A stretch of 64,000 bases of DNA from Flavobacterium azizsancarii (GTDB lineage: Bacteria > Bacteroidota > Bacteroidia > Flavobacteriales > Flavobacteriaceae): the NCBI RefSeq assembly GCF_027980145.1, contig NZ_JAMZNK010000032.1, positions 1-64,000 of the forward strand, given 5' to 3'. Both the position numbers and the translations under genes were made by a program. A model generated the notes under the pieces. The model searched no databases. It worked only from the letters and a program-made list of their open reading frames with translations, and had not been told where the DNA came from. How positions within the stretch are numbered: the first letter of the stretch is position 1; every line of letters begins with the position of its first letter. Of this stretch, positions 1 to 9,507 are shown one piece after another.

Positions 1-545
1 CTTAAAAACTGGCTGCATAATCATTGATTTTAGTACTTAAATATAAGAAAAATCAATGTGTAAAACAAAAAAAAACTGCCCGAAATTACTTTTCGGACAG
101 CCTCTTTTTATGGGCTTAATTTGCAGATAACTTTGTAAACAACACAAATAAAACCTGAGTCAAAATAAAAAAACCAGAGTATCTGGAACTTCATTAAGAG
201 CAAAACCAATTTTATATAGTTTGTTACCAAATAAATATAAGACACTTAAAAACTATATATAGTCCTTACAGGAGATTTCTCTTGGGTACTATATACAACG
301 CTTTCTATTCAGGAAATCAGCTTTCTTTCTGGGTACCAATGTGTCGAATTTTAGTATTGCTGTAAAGGATTTTTGGTCATCTGCCTACTAAAATGAGGTT
401 GAAGGTTCAGGAAAGAAAATCACTTTATTAAGAAACCAAAATCTTACCAAAATAACGTTTTCGCTTTTTTAAGCTTTATTTAAGCTCCTAAAATCTTCCC
501 GAATAAATATCAATTCGTAAATTAGCACCAACAAAATTTATCCGA
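1..545. other. Intergenic leader, no gene seen
   Basis: No supported coding region. Positions 76-100 hold a terminator-like hairpin, listed separately. The rest is AT-rich with stop codons in every frame. A weak TAAATTAG sequence near 517 could be the -7 element of the TSUP gene, but no TTG sits clearly at the right distance. Confidence 0.6.
76..100. terminator. Intrinsic terminator hairpin
   Basis: CTGCCCGAAA (76-85) pairs with TTTCGGACAG (91-100) with one mismatch around a 5-base loop. It has T-rich tails in both directions, the stronger one on the minus strand. It probably ends a gene lying left of the window. Confidence 0.6.
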
Positions 546-1382
546 ATGACAGTACTTACATTTACCCTGATTATGATTCTTGGTGCTTTTTTAGCAGGTT
601 TTATTGGTTCATTATCAGGTCTAGGCGGCGGAATTATCATAATTCCCCTTTTAACAGTCATTCTTGGCGTTGATATTCATTATGCAATTGGTGCGGCTTT
701 AGTTTCTGTAATCGCAACTTCCTCAGGTTCAGCTGCAGCATACGTCAGGGAAGGAATCACAAATATGCGACTGGGTATCTTTCTCGAAATTGCCACAACT
801 ATAGGAGCTGTTTGCGGAGCTTTACTTTCTACCATTGCTCCTACTTCATTCATTGCTGTATTATTTGGACTTACCTTAATTTTCTCGGCTATAAATTCGC
901 TTCGAAAAAAAGAAGAACATATTGTTTTGGAATCATCTCCTTTAGCCAAAAAACTTCGATTAGCAGGAACTTATCCTTCGCACGACGGAGAGGTTATTAG
1001 CTACGGAACCAAAAATGTTATTGGTGGATTCAGCATGATGGGAATCGCAGGAATGATGTCAGGATTACTGGGTATTGGTTCCGGTGCTTTTAAAGTTATT
1101 GCGATGGACAATATTATGAGAATCCCGTTTAAGGTTTCTACTACAACCAGTAATTTTATGATGGGTGTTACAGCAATGGCAAGTTCTGTAATCTATATTC
1201 AAAAAGGATATATCGAACCGGGAATTTGTATGCCGGTTGTTATTGGTGTTTTGTTTGGCGCTATGGCCGGAGCAAAAGTACTGGTAAAAACAAATCCTAA
1301 AAAACTAAGAATCTTTTTTGCATGCCTAATTTTTGTGCTTGCTGTTAACATGATATATAACGGACTTAATGGAAAAATCTAA
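546..1382 (+). CDS. TSUP family anion permease (TauE/SafE)
   Basis: A 278-residue inner-membrane protein of the TauE/SafE (TSUP) family, whose members move sulfite, sulfonates or other small organic anions. It is nearly all hydrophobic, in two halves of about four helices each. Each half opens with the family's glycine-rich segment: LSGLGGGIIIIP near residues 24-35 and MSGLLGIGSGAFKV near 171-184. The loop near 120-155 is polar and probably cytoplasmic. The length fits the family. The next gene starts 14 bases before this one stops, so the two are translationally coupled. TSUP-DUF1634 pairs recur in Bacteroidota, which suggests one transporter with an accessory subunit. The substrate cannot be read from sequence. 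Confidence 0.88.
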   Translation: MTVLTFTLIMILGAFLAGFIGSLSGLGGGIIIIPLLTVILGVDIHYAIGAALVSVIATSSGSAAAYVREGITNMRLGIFLEIATTIGAVCGALLSTIAPTSFIAVLFGLTLIFSAINSLRKKEEHIVLESSPLAKKLRLAGTYPSHDGEVISYGTKNVIGGFSMMGIAGMMSGLLGIGSGAFKVIAMDNIMRIPFKVSTTTSNFMMGVTAMASSVIYIQKGYIEPGICMPVVIGVLFGAMAGAKVLVKTNPKKLRIFFACLIFVLAVNMIYNGLNGKI

Positions 1383-1776
1383 AGCTATGCAACACGAAAA
1401 ATTTGGTGAAAAAGATTTTCAAACCATCATTGGTAATTTATTGCGCTACGGTGTCTGGATCTCATTATCTGTTGCTTTTATTGGCGGAATTGTGTACTTA
1501 ATGGGACATAGCAACGATATCGAAAACTATTCTGTTTTTAAAGAAAATGACCGCAATATCTTCGAAGTAATTTCAGCTATATATAATGGTGCGATTCAGG
1601 GAAATGGAGAATCTTTAATATTCGTTGGGATTATTTTACTTTTTCTAACGCCTGTATTGCGTGTTTTACTATCCTTATTTTCTTTTCTTTTAGAGAAAGA
1701 TTATCTCTATGTAGTAATTACACTAATCGTTATTGTGATTATCCTGATAAGTGTTTCCTTTGGGTTTTCGCATTAA
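1369..1776 (+). CDS. DUF1634 family membrane protein
   Basis: A 135-residue protein with three predicted membrane helices, near residues 28-46, 78-100 and 110-132. It belongs to DUF1634, which is often encoded directly after a TSUP permease. The chosen start overlaps the upstream gene by 14 bases. A second ATG at 1387, just past the upstream stop, would remove six residues and is also plausible. Its biochemical role is unknown; from context it is an accessory subunit of the TSUP transporter. A strong hairpin follows at 1840-1876. Confidence 0.8.
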   Translation: MEKSKAMQHEKFGEKDFQTIIGNLLRYGVWISLSVAFIGGIVYLMGHSNDIENYSVFKENDRNIFEVISAIYNGAIQGNGESLIFVGIILLFLTPVLRVLLSLFSFLLEKDYLYVVITLIVIVIILISVSFGFSH

Positions 1777-1839
1777 AAAAATAATAAGATTTCATCTTCA
1801 AACAATTATAAACTGTTCCTTATAGCTATACAATACACA

Positions 1840-1876
1840 GAAACATAGATTTTGTCTTTAAAAAAATCTATGTTTC
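1840..1876. terminator. Convergent terminator hairpin
   Basis: GAAACATAGATTT (1840-1852) and its exact complement (1864-1876) form a 13-bp stem with an 11-base loop, between two convergent genes. The stem sequence resembles the inner arms of the inverted-repeat element at 28554-28760, so it may be a repeat-derived terminator. Confidence 0.75.
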
Positions 1877-1920
1877 TTTGCTTTTAAGAAAAATTTACAT
1901 TGTATAAAATACAATGCGAT

Positions 1921-3336
1921 TTAAAGATTGTTTTTTACCAGTTGCCCTAAACGTTTTAGATCAAGTTCTACTTTTTCTTTCCATTCTAAACCAAAATTAA
2001 GACGCATACAATTGTTATATTGATCGTGTTGCGTAAAAATTTTGCCTGGAGCGAAACCTATTTTCTGATTGATTGCTTTATCATATAAAACTGCTGTATC
2101 GATCTTTTTATCTAATTCCAACCAAAGAAAAGAACCACCTTGTGGTTGCGAAATCTTAGTATTTTCAGGAAAATGGTCTTCAATCGTACGCTGAAAATGA
2201 AGTGAATTAGTATACAATGTACTTCTGAAATTTCGTAAATGGTGATCGTATCTGCCATGTTCCAAAAAATCAGCAATAACTTCCTGATATAAAGAAGGCA
2301 AACAAATTGTCTGAGCTAATTTTTGCTTAATAATTTTATCTTTAAATTTTCCCGGTGCAACCCATCCCACACGATATCCCGGTGCAAGAGTTTTAGATAC
2401 TGATCCGCACCACATTACGATACCGGCTTCGTCATAATATTTACAGGGTTTAGGCCTTGTTGCACCAAAGTACAAGTTGCCATACAAATCATCTTCAATT
2501 AAAGGAATATTATGATACGTCAGCATTTTTACCAGTTCCATTTTATTTTCATCCGGCATCAGACTTCCCAAAGGATTACTGAAATTACTCATGAAGCAGC
2601 AAACATCAATTTTATGAATAACCTTTTTTAAAGCTTCTAAATCTACACCCGTTGTAGGATGCGTAGGCAATTCGATAATATTAAATCCCATATTTTGTGC
2701 AATCTGAATGATTCCAAAATAAACCGGACTTTCTATCGCAATCGTGTCCCCTCTTTTAGTAACTGCCAGCAAACAATTGTAAATAGCGTTCATCGCGCCC
2801 AAAGTTGTTACAAGATCATCTTCTGTAAGTTTTCCTTCTAATACAAGAGCCCATTTTGCAACATTTCGTCTCAAATTTACATTTCCCTGAACCGGTTCAT
2901 AACTGGTACCGCTTTCTTCCAGATTTCGTACCACTTTCATAAGTCCCTTATTGAGTTTTGCAATAGGCAACAAACTCGGGTCAGGAACTCCTATCGAAAA
3001 TCTCGTGACGCTTTTATCTTTCAAACTCTCAAAAACCTTCGTAATCAAATCATCAGAGGTAATTTGTTTTCCTGATAATTTGAACTTGTTCATAGTAGGA
3101 ATCGATAACTTTCTGTTTGATGTTTTACTGATATAAAAACCAGATTTTGGTCGTGACTCAATCAACGATTTACTTTCTAATTCTAAAAATGCCTGTTTTA
3201 TAGTATTCAGACTTACATTATGCAGTTTTTGCAAAGCACGAATCGACGGAAGTTTATCTCCTATTTTTAAAGTTTCAGAGAAAATTTGTTCCTGAATAGT
3301 ATTTGCGATTTTTAAATATAAAATCTCTTTAGCCAT
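1921..3336 (-). CDS. MocR-type GntR/aminotransferase regulator
   Basis: A 471-residue MocR/PdxR-type protein. Residues 1-75 are a GntR winged helix (KIGDKLPSIRALQKLHNVS, then a FLELESKSLIESRPKSGFY wing). Residues 110-470 are a fold-type I aminotransferase domain. The PLP-binding lysine is in GSVSKTLAPGYRVGW near residue 314, and NFSNPLGS carries the usual cofactor-contacting Asn-Pro. Such proteins regulate vitamin B6, GABA or amino-acid genes using PLP adducts as signal. No B6 gene adjoins here, so its target is unknown. The neighbour transcribed just before it is the GNAT-like gene, 63 bases away. Confidence 0.88.
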   Translation of the reverse strand: MAKEILYLKIANTIQEQIFSETLKIGDKLPSIRALQKLHNVSLNTIKQAFLELESKSLIESRPKSGFYISKTSNRKLSIPTMNKFKLSGKQITSDDLITKVFESLKDKSVTRFSIGVPDPSLLPIAKLNKGLMKVVRNLEESGTSYEPVQGNVNLRRNVAKWALVLEGKLTEDDLVTTLGAMNAIYNCLLAVTKRGDTIAIESPVYFGIIQIAQNMGFNIIELPTHPTTGVDLEALKKVIHKIDVCCFMSNFSNPLGSLMPDENKMELVKMLTYHNIPLIEDDLYGNLYFGATRPKPCKYYDEAGIVMWCGSVSKTLAPGYRVGWVAPGKFKDKIIKQKLAQTICLPSLYQEVIADFLEHGRYDHHLRNFRSTLYTNSLHFQRTIEDHFPENTKISQPQGGSFLWLELDKKIDTAVLYDKAINQKIGFAPGKIFTQHDQYNNCMRLNFGLEWKEKVELDLKRLGQLVKNNL

Positions 3337-3399
3337 TTTTTTTAAGCTTTATCTGTACCTGATAAATTTACAAAAATTTAATCTGTATCCTTTATAATA

Positions 3400-3792
3400 T
3401 TAATTACAATAATTCAACCAATTGAATAATCTTTGCGTCGCATTTTGAAGTTTTATATTTCGAAATTCCGGATCTTTAAAAGTCGTATTAAAAGTATTTT
3501 CCGCATGAAACTTTAAATCCTTTTCTACTTCGATACTATAAAAATCCTTTTCCCAATAGGAATTTATTTCAGTTTCTCCCACTTTATTAATTACAACAAA
3601 AGCATAACCAACTACACGGTTTTCAAAAGAAGCGACGCTCAAAGGAAGCCCAAAATTATTTTCTAATTGCAAGGATCTTGCTTCAGAATTAACAGTATCA
3701 TTAATTTTATTTTGATACATATTTACAATTGATTTTAAAGACGATATATTGATCTGATCAAACTGAATGTTGGTGGTATTATTAGTTTTCAT
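3400..3792 (-). CDS. Small GNAT-like protein
   Basis: A 130-residue soluble protein. The N-terminal half resembles the first part of a GNAT acetyltransferase of the phosphinothricin type, with the beta-4-like strand VVGYAFVVINKVG near residues 60-72. The acetyl-CoA pyrophosphate loop (Q/R-x-x-G-x-G/A) is not visible, and the protein is about 35 residues short of a standard GNAT. It may be a degenerate or non-enzymatic relative. It lies upstream of the MocR gene on the same strand, possibly in one transcript. The function is not established. Confidence 0.5.
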   Translation of the reverse strand: MKTNNTTNIQFDQINISSLKSIVNMYQNKINDTVNSEARSLQLENNFGLPLSVASFENRVVGYAFVVINKVGETEINSYWEKDFYSIEVEKDLKFHAENTFNTTFKDPEFRNIKLQNATQRLFNWLNYCN

Positions 3793-4016
3793 CTTTATAC
3801 TTATTTAATTTTTTAACAAAATTAATGGGTAAAAGAGATGAGACACAGATACAAAAATCATTTAATTTAAGGGTACAGTTTCCTATTGTGTATATTTTTT
3901 AAGAACCTGAAATTACATATTTGCAAATAGTACATAATCCTTTACATATGTAAATGCAAGGGTTCTTTTATCATTGTTATTTTGTCTAATAATTTTAAAA
4001 TTAAAATGACAAAAAG

Positions 4017-5537
4017 ATGAAACGATTATTTAAGTTCTTAAAAAAAAGCCCGGATAGGATCGCAATTGCTGCAAGCGCGATTGGAATTCTTTTATATTTA
4101 TTTTTAATCCCAATTTGGAACAATCAGGGTTCTGAAATAGCAAAATTTATGGCTGAAGATGCAGTGCCGGATCAACCCGTAAAGTATGGGCATTATTTTG
4201 TAATTATTTATTTTTCTTTACTGATAGCAATTTGGAGCAGTCGTTTTGTTCGTCAACAATTTTTTAAAAATGGTGCAATACTATTTATTGCGATTGCTTT
4301 AAGTGGCAATGTATTAATTTATTGGACAAGCGAATATTTAACGATTTACGCCCGAAAAATATTCTTTGATTATATTGAAGTTCCGGCAATAGTAATTTTA
4401 CTTCTATTCTTTACTTTGATGGTCTATAAATCAAAAGAACAAAGTTCTTCAAACTTTAAAAAATACTTTTATTTGGTTCCAATACCATTAACCTTATTCT
4501 TTATAATTCTGTGTCAAGACATTCCGCTTGCTGCTGTAATAACACTTCTTATTTGTATTTTGATATTAAGTTCGAATAATCAGCAAACTGAAAAAACTGA
4601 TTCTAAAACCAAATGGTATTCTATCACTGTAAAAATAATTGCAATTGTTTTGATTCTTATTTCGTTTGCAATTTCGTTTGCAATCAAATACCGGCCAACA
4701 AATATTGTAGGCGAAAATCCGGAGATTCAAAATGAAGATTTTGCTAAAAATTCCGGTATCGAATTGTATGTTTTTAATACCGGATTCAACCGAATGGCAA
4801 AAGCATTGAGTCCTACTTACAAAAAATGGAGGCCCTGCCCTATCTATCTGATTAAACATCCTAAGTTTGGTTATATTTTATTTGATTCCGGAATATCAGA
4901 AAAAGTAGCTCTTGAAGGTCAAAGTGGTTTAGGATTTCCAATGTCTTTTTTGTTTGAAAGTAAATCAAAACCAGAAATGCTGTCTTTTAATCAGCTGAAA
5001 AGGTTTGGTGTAAATCCTGATGAAATTAAATATCTGGCTATTTCGCATCTTCATGATGACCATATAGGAACTGTTGATGCTTTTAAAAATGCGCAATTGA
5101 TCATGAATGGCGAATCAAAACCAAAAGAAGGAAGTCTTCCTGAATTTAAAGCTGCTTCCGCGTTCAAAGAAAGTGCCTCGGTAGTAGGAAAGTCGTACGA
5201 TTTGTTTGGTGACGGAACCCTGCAATTAATAGAAAAACCGGGACATACAGATAGTGATTTAATGATTCTTGTAAATTTAGACAAAGGTCCTGTTTTACTA
5301 ACAGGAGATGCGGTTGTACATGCTGACTGGCTTCAATCGACTGATGTTGAAAGATTGCCAACCCAACCTGAAAAAGCGGCACAAAACAGAAATAATATTA
5401 GAAATCTGGAACTAAAAAGTCCTGAATTAATTGTATTTCCGGGTCATGATATGCCTGTAATCCAAAAAAACAGAACCGATATTTTTCTAGTGAATCCATT
5501 ATTCTTCACCACTGCCTATTTGAATATTAAAAACTAA
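4017..5537 (+). CDS. Membrane-anchored MBL-fold hydrolase
   Basis: A 506-residue two-part protein. Residues 1-225 carry about six membrane helices. Residues 245-500 are a metallo-beta-lactamase domain. The zinc ligands are complete: SHLHDDHIG near residues 341-349, GHTDSD near 408-413, the aspartate in LTGDAV near 430 and PGHD near 475-478. Ligand order and spacing match the N-acyl-homoserine lactonase/AiiA-like branch of the fold (HxHxDH-H-D-H). Most relatives are soluble, so the membrane half is unusual. The topology of the catalytic domain is not certain. The substrate could be a lactone or another ester. The gene stands alone, with 71 bases to the next one. Confidence 0.75.
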   Translation: MKRLFKFLKKSPDRIAIAASAIGILLYLFLIPIWNNQGSEIAKFMAEDAVPDQPVKYGHYFVIIYFSLLIAIWSSRFVRQQFFKNGAILFIAIALSGNVLIYWTSEYLTIYARKIFFDYIEVPAIVILLLFFTLMVYKSKEQSSSNFKKYFYLVPIPLTLFFIILCQDIPLAAVITLLICILILSSNNQQTEKTDSKTKWYSITVKIIAIVLILISFAISFAIKYRPTNIVGENPEIQNEDFAKNSGIELYVFNTGFNRMAKALSPTYKKWRPCPIYLIKHPKFGYILFDSGISEKVALEGQSGLGFPMSFLFESKSKPEMLSFNQLKRFGVNPDEIKYLAISHLHDDHIGTVDAFKNAQLIMNGESKPKEGSLPEFKAASAFKESASVVGKSYDLFGDGTLQLIEKPGHTDSDLMILVNLDKGPVLLTGDAVVHADWLQSTDVERLPTQPEKAAQNRNNIRNLELKSPELIVFPGHDMPVIQKNRTDIFLVNPLFFTTAYLNIKN

Positions 5538-5608
5538 ACTCGCGTTGCATTTACTGAATTAGATTTTATTTAAGAAAGAGCAAAAATAAAATTTAATATC
5601 TTTACTAT

Positions 5609-6634
5609 ATGATAGAAATAGGGATTGACAGTTTTGCTTCGGCGATGTACGGAGACAACAACACTTTGAGTAGTGTCGATGCGATGGAACAATTACTGCA
5701 AAGAATTGAGCTGGCAGATCAAGCCGGACTTGACGTTTTTGGAATTGGAGAACATCATAAAAAAGAGTTTTTAGATTCGGCTACGGTCGTTATTTTAAGC
5801 GCTGCCGCAGCACGAACCAAGCGTATTCGATTATCGAGTGCCGTTTCGGTTTTAAGCGCTGCTGATCCTGTCAGGGTATATCAAAGTTTTGCTACACTCG
5901 ACCTGATTTCGAAAGGAAGGGCTGAAATTGTTGTAGGCCGTGGATCTTCTATTGAAGCATATCCCCTTTTCGGATTTAATCTGAATGATTATGATGCCCT
6001 TTTTAGTGAAAAATTAGATCTGCTATTACAAATTAGAGACAATGAATTTGTAACCTGGTCAGGGAAATTTCGTCCGGCTTTAAACAATCTCCCAATATAC
6101 CCAAGAGCATTACAGGAAAAACTCCCTATCTGGTTAGGCGTTGGCGGAACTCCTGAATCCTTCGTTCGCGCAGGATCTTTAGGCTTGCCTTTGATGGTTG
6201 CCGTTATTGGCGGACAAACACATCGTTTTAAACCATTAGTCGATCTGTATCGTGAAGCCGGAAAAGCTGCTGGTTACCAACCCGAAGAACTTAAAGTAGG
6301 TTTGCATTCACCAGGTTTTGTAGGAAGCACAACTCAAAAAGCGATAGAAGAATATTATCCGGGATATGCAGAACTTTGGACTAAATTAGGCAGGGAACGT
6401 GGTTGGCCACCGGTAACAAAGGACAAGTTTGACGGGCTTATCGATGATCAGGGTGTTCTTGTTGTTGGTGATCCGGAACGAATTGCTGAGAAAATTTTAC
6501 GCCACAGTGAATCTCTTGGCGGAATTTCGAGATTTACATTCCAAATGGATAATGCAGGATTAACGCACACTCAGTTAATGAATGCTATAGAACTTATAGG
6601 CTCAAAAGTAATCCCGTTGATTCATCAAGGATAA
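5609..6634 (+). CDS. LLM-class flavin-dependent oxidoreductase
   Basis: A 341-residue cytoplasmic protein of the bacterial luciferase-like monooxygenase family (TIM barrel, FMN or F420 cofactor; FMN is likelier in this group). Family signs are GIGEHHKKEFLDSA near residues 46-59, the RTKRIRLSSAVSVLS strand near 69-83, and the GRAEIVVGRGSS phosphate loop near 101-112. The C-terminal half holds GDPERIAEKI near 285-294, typical of the LLM group. The length is usual. A TATCTTTA sequence just before the start resembles a -7 box. The substrate is unknown. Transcription ends at the hairpin at 6790-6812. Confidence 0.85.
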   Translation: MIEIGIDSFASAMYGDNNTLSSVDAMEQLLQRIELADQAGLDVFGIGEHHKKEFLDSATVVILSAAAARTKRIRLSSAVSVLSAADPVRVYQSFATLDLISKGRAEIVVGRGSSIEAYPLFGFNLNDYDALFSEKLDLLLQIRDNEFVTWSGKFRPALNNLPIYPRALQEKLPIWLGVGGTPESFVRAGSLGLPLMVAVIGGQTHRFKPLVDLYREAGKAAGYQPEELKVGLHSPGFVGSTTQKAIEEYYPGYAELWTKLGRERGWPPVTKDKFDGLIDDQGVLVVGDPERIAEKILRHSESLGGISRFTFQMDNAGLTHTQLMNAIELIGSKVIPLIHQG

Positions 6635-6789
6635 AATACGCGAATTTAGCCCACGGATGATGCGGGTTAAATGGATTAACACGGATTTTTAAAATTTTCT
6701 AATAAAAAACCTGCAAATACCAGTTTAATCCGTTAAAATCCGCCGGCTAAAAACTCAGTAAAAAAAGGATTTTAACCTTAAATAAAAAA

Positions 6790-6812
6790 GCATCCGCCAT
6801 ATCGACGGATGC
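6790..6812. terminator. Bidirectional terminator
   Basis: GCATCCG (6790-6796) and CGGATGC (6806-6812), flanked by an A-run on the left and T8 on the right, form a classical intrinsic terminator usable from both strands. It separates the convergent monooxygenase and TonB-receptor genes. The stretch before it, about 6640-6770, holds an imperfect repeat of the CCACGGAT/TTAATCCG type also seen near 35340-35385. Confidence 0.85.
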
Positions 6813-6891
6813 TTTTTTTTGACCTACAAATTACTACAATAAAAAACCAGTAAAAACCGTTTATATCTGCGTCATCTGGGGTATAAAACAA

Positions 6892-9306
6892 TTAGAATTT
6901 ATACGTTACACCTACTCTAAAATTTATAGGTTGTTCTGTTTGCCAGTAATATGATTTAAGAAAAGTAGCATAAGAACCGCTGTAAAGATATTCGTTTAAG
7001 ATATTAAATACGTTTGCAGTAATTTTGAACTTTTTAGTATCATAAGATAAACCTCCGTCTAATTTAAAATAATTTGGTAATTTTTCAAGACCTGTACCCC
7101 AGTTATCTGTTAGACGCCCTGCAAGATAAGTCCCTCCAATAGAAGCGCCAAAACCTTTGAAAGTACCGTATTGAATACTATAATTCAACCATGCATTTGC
7201 TGTATGTTTAGCATATCCGGGAACTATATCGCCTTTATATATTTTACTGGTCTCAGAAACTAAAGGATCAATTTCTAACACCACAGATTCTGTAAAAGCA
7301 TAATTAGCAATTATATTAAGGCCGTCAAAAATCTTTCCTCGCAAATCAAGTTCAACACCTCTTGCTCTTTTTTCGCCTAAAACCACACTATACATTTGTC
7401 CGGGCTGGTTTAGAGGATCAGATGTAAGTTCGTTTTGTTTTAAGATACTGTAAGCAGAAAATGTAGTACTCCAGGCTCCGTCAAACCAATCTTTTTTAAT
7501 ACCTAATTCCGTATTATTACCAGTAAGAGGTTTTACTTTTTCTCCACTTAAAATCACACCGGATTGTGGTATAAAAGCCTGATCGTATAATCCGTAAACA
7601 GCAAAACTATCTGTAATAGAATAACTTAAACCTACACGTGGCGTAATATGGCTGTCTGCTATTGCAGGATCACCCCAACTCGCCTGACTAATCCAGGTAT
7701 ATCTTGCAGCAAGAGTCAATCTTAATTTGTTTTCGAAAAAACCAAGTTCATCCTGAATATATCCTGCAGCATAATTCGTATTCATTAAACCACCGGCAGC
7801 TTTTGCTCTTATAGAAAGTGGTGTTGTATGGTCAAAATTAGGCAATCCATTAGATGGTGTTCCGTAATTTGGGTTGTATAAATCAAATGGACTGTCTACG
7901 GTATCAAGATTATGTCCTTGTCCCCAATCTGCCATATAATCTTTGCTTCCTAAATCTACACCCGCCAATATTTTATGAGTAACTGATCCGGTATTGAATT
8001 TTCCGTTCAAAAATATTTGACCTAAATACATATTACTATCTGCATCCCAAATACCAACTCTTCTAATCACTTTTCCTTTTGCGATATTATCATCCGGACC
8101 CACTGCGCTTGGCCATGAACTATATCCTTCTTGCAGATACTTAAAATAAGACGTTTGTGCCGTCAATTTCCAGTTATCATCAAACTTATGCTCAAAAGTC
8201 AAGTATCCGCTGTGATCCTGTATATTCGTATCCGGCAATCCTGGCTGCGTCATCGTAAATCCAACAGGCAATGTTGCATATCCGTCAGATCCGGGACCAA
8301 ATACGTAGAAAGAACCAATCTCAGTCATATTAGCATACTGAAAATTATATTCAGCCGTAATTTTTGTTTTGTCATCAAATTGGTAACTGATCACAGGAGC
8401 AATTACATAACGGTCATTGTGTTCAAAAGGGCGATGTGAACCTTTTTTCTGTGCTGCCGCATTAAAACGGTACAATAATTTCCCTTTTTTATCCAGTTTC
8501 CCGTCAAGATCAACACTTGCTCTGTAAAAGTCATAACTTCCTGCCATCACAGTAGCTTCACCTTTAGTAATTCCCGTTGGTTTTTTAGTCACCACATTAT
8601 AAAGTCCGCTTGGATCCCCACTTGAAAGCATGAATCCTGCCGGTCCTTTTACAAACTCGATATGATCTACAAAACTCATATCTTCAGTAAGAGGTCCCCA
8701 AAAAGATGAAACCACATTAAAACCATTACGGAAAGCCTGAATTTGAGAACCACGCATTTTAATATTCGTATACAAATCTCCCCAATGCTCTGAACGTACC
8801 GCACCACTCACGTTTCTGATCACACCGTCACTCATACTAATAATTTGTTGGTCTTTCAAAGTCTGAGCACTAACAATCTGGATGTTCTGAGGAATCTCAA
8901 GGATAGGAGTCTGAAGACGCAATGACAACGAAGGCTTATCTTGCTTGTACTTGTTTTTGGTAATCACCACTTCATCAAGATCTTCCTGGCTTTCAGAAAG
9001 CATAAAGTTTTTAATTGTAGTTTGTTTCGCTGTAACCGTAATCCTATCCTCGACTGGATGAATCCCTACAGCACTAATACTAATGATATAACTCGCGGTT
9101 TTAACATTTTTAATCTCATATTGTCCATGTTCATTTGTAATTGCGGTATATTTTGTTCCTTTAAGAACGACAGAAACATTCTCTGCAGATACGTTACCGC
9201 TTAAAGAGACTTTTCCCGTTATTTTTCCCAGTTCCTGGCTCATCATAGATAGTGAACTTAAAAACATCAGGCTAAATAAAACTTTTTTTATGGTCATGTT
9301 ATTCAT
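6892..9306 (-). CDS. TonB-dependent siderophore receptor
   Basis: An outer-membrane receptor of about 804 residues for ferric siderophores or similar ligands, powered by TonB/ExbBD. A signal peptide (MNNMTIKKVLFSLMFLSSLS) leads a carboxypeptidase-regulatory-like domain (residues about 30-105) and a TonB-box-like DEVVITK. The plug (about 125-240) has VKGPAGFMLSSGDPSGLYN. A 22-strand barrel ends in the aromatic strand FRVGVTYKF. An in-frame ATG at 9333 exists, but a TACTTTTG -7 box lies over it at 9331-9338, so the transcript should begin downstream and 9306 is the better start. Its divergent neighbour is the thiolase. The ligand is unknown; no siderophore biosynthesis gene is nearby. Confidence 0.9.
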   Translation of the reverse strand: MNNMTIKKVLFSLMFLSSLSMMSQELGKITGKVSLSGNVSAENVSVVLKGTKYTAITNEHGQYEIKNVKTASYIISISAVGIHPVEDRITVTAKQTTIKNFMLSESQEDLDEVVITKNKYKQDKPSLSLRLQTPILEIPQNIQIVSAQTLKDQQIISMSDGVIRNVSGAVRSEHWGDLYTNIKMRGSQIQAFRNGFNVVSSFWGPLTEDMSFVDHIEFVKGPAGFMLSSGDPSGLYNVVTKKPTGITKGEATVMAGSYDFYRASVDLDGKLDKKGKLLYRFNAAAQKKGSHRPFEHNDRYVIAPVISYQFDDKTKITAEYNFQYANMTEIGSFYVFGPGSDGYATLPVGFTMTQPGLPDTNIQDHSGYLTFEHKFDDNWKLTAQTSYFKYLQEGYSSWPSAVGPDDNIAKGKVIRRVGIWDADSNMYLGQIFLNGKFNTGSVTHKILAGVDLGSKDYMADWGQGHNLDTVDSPFDLYNPNYGTPSNGLPNFDHTTPLSIRAKAAGGLMNTNYAAGYIQDELGFFENKLRLTLAARYTWISQASWGDPAIADSHITPRVGLSYSITDSFAVYGLYDQAFIPQSGVILSGEKVKPLTGNNTELGIKKDWFDGAWSTTFSAYSILKQNELTSDPLNQPGQMYSVVLGEKRARGVELDLRGKIFDGLNIIANYAFTESVVLEIDPLVSETSKIYKGDIVPGYAKHTANAWLNYSIQYGTFKGFGASIGGTYLAGRLTDNWGTGLEKLPNYFKLDGGLSYDTKKFKITANVFNILNEYLYSGSYATFLKSYYWQTEQPINFRVGVTYKF

Positions 9307-9330
9307 TTTATTTGGTTTTGATTTCGCTGG

Positions 9331-9361
9331 CAAAAGTAATAGCTAAAAACCTGTAATCCAA
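9331..9361 (-). promoter_or_regulatory. Promoter of the TonB receptor
   Basis: Read on the minus strand, TTG (9361-9359), 20 bases, then TACTTTTG (9338-9331) matches the Bacteroidota TTG/TAnnTTTG promoter. Transcription would begin about 15-20 bases before the ATG at 9306. Confidence 0.55.
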
Positions 9362-9507
9362 ATTATTTTTAATCATTCTAAATAAATATAACATTTAATA
9401 TTAATTATGATAAACATCCTAAAAAAATAAAATATCATCATCTGAAAATATCTAATTACAAAAGTCTGCTTATCTTTAAGTCTAAAATCTTTCGAAAACA
9501 ACTAGTT

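Noticed and set aside
101..545. Remnant of a decayed gene before the TSUP permease
   Set aside because: No frame gave a recognisable protein fragment.
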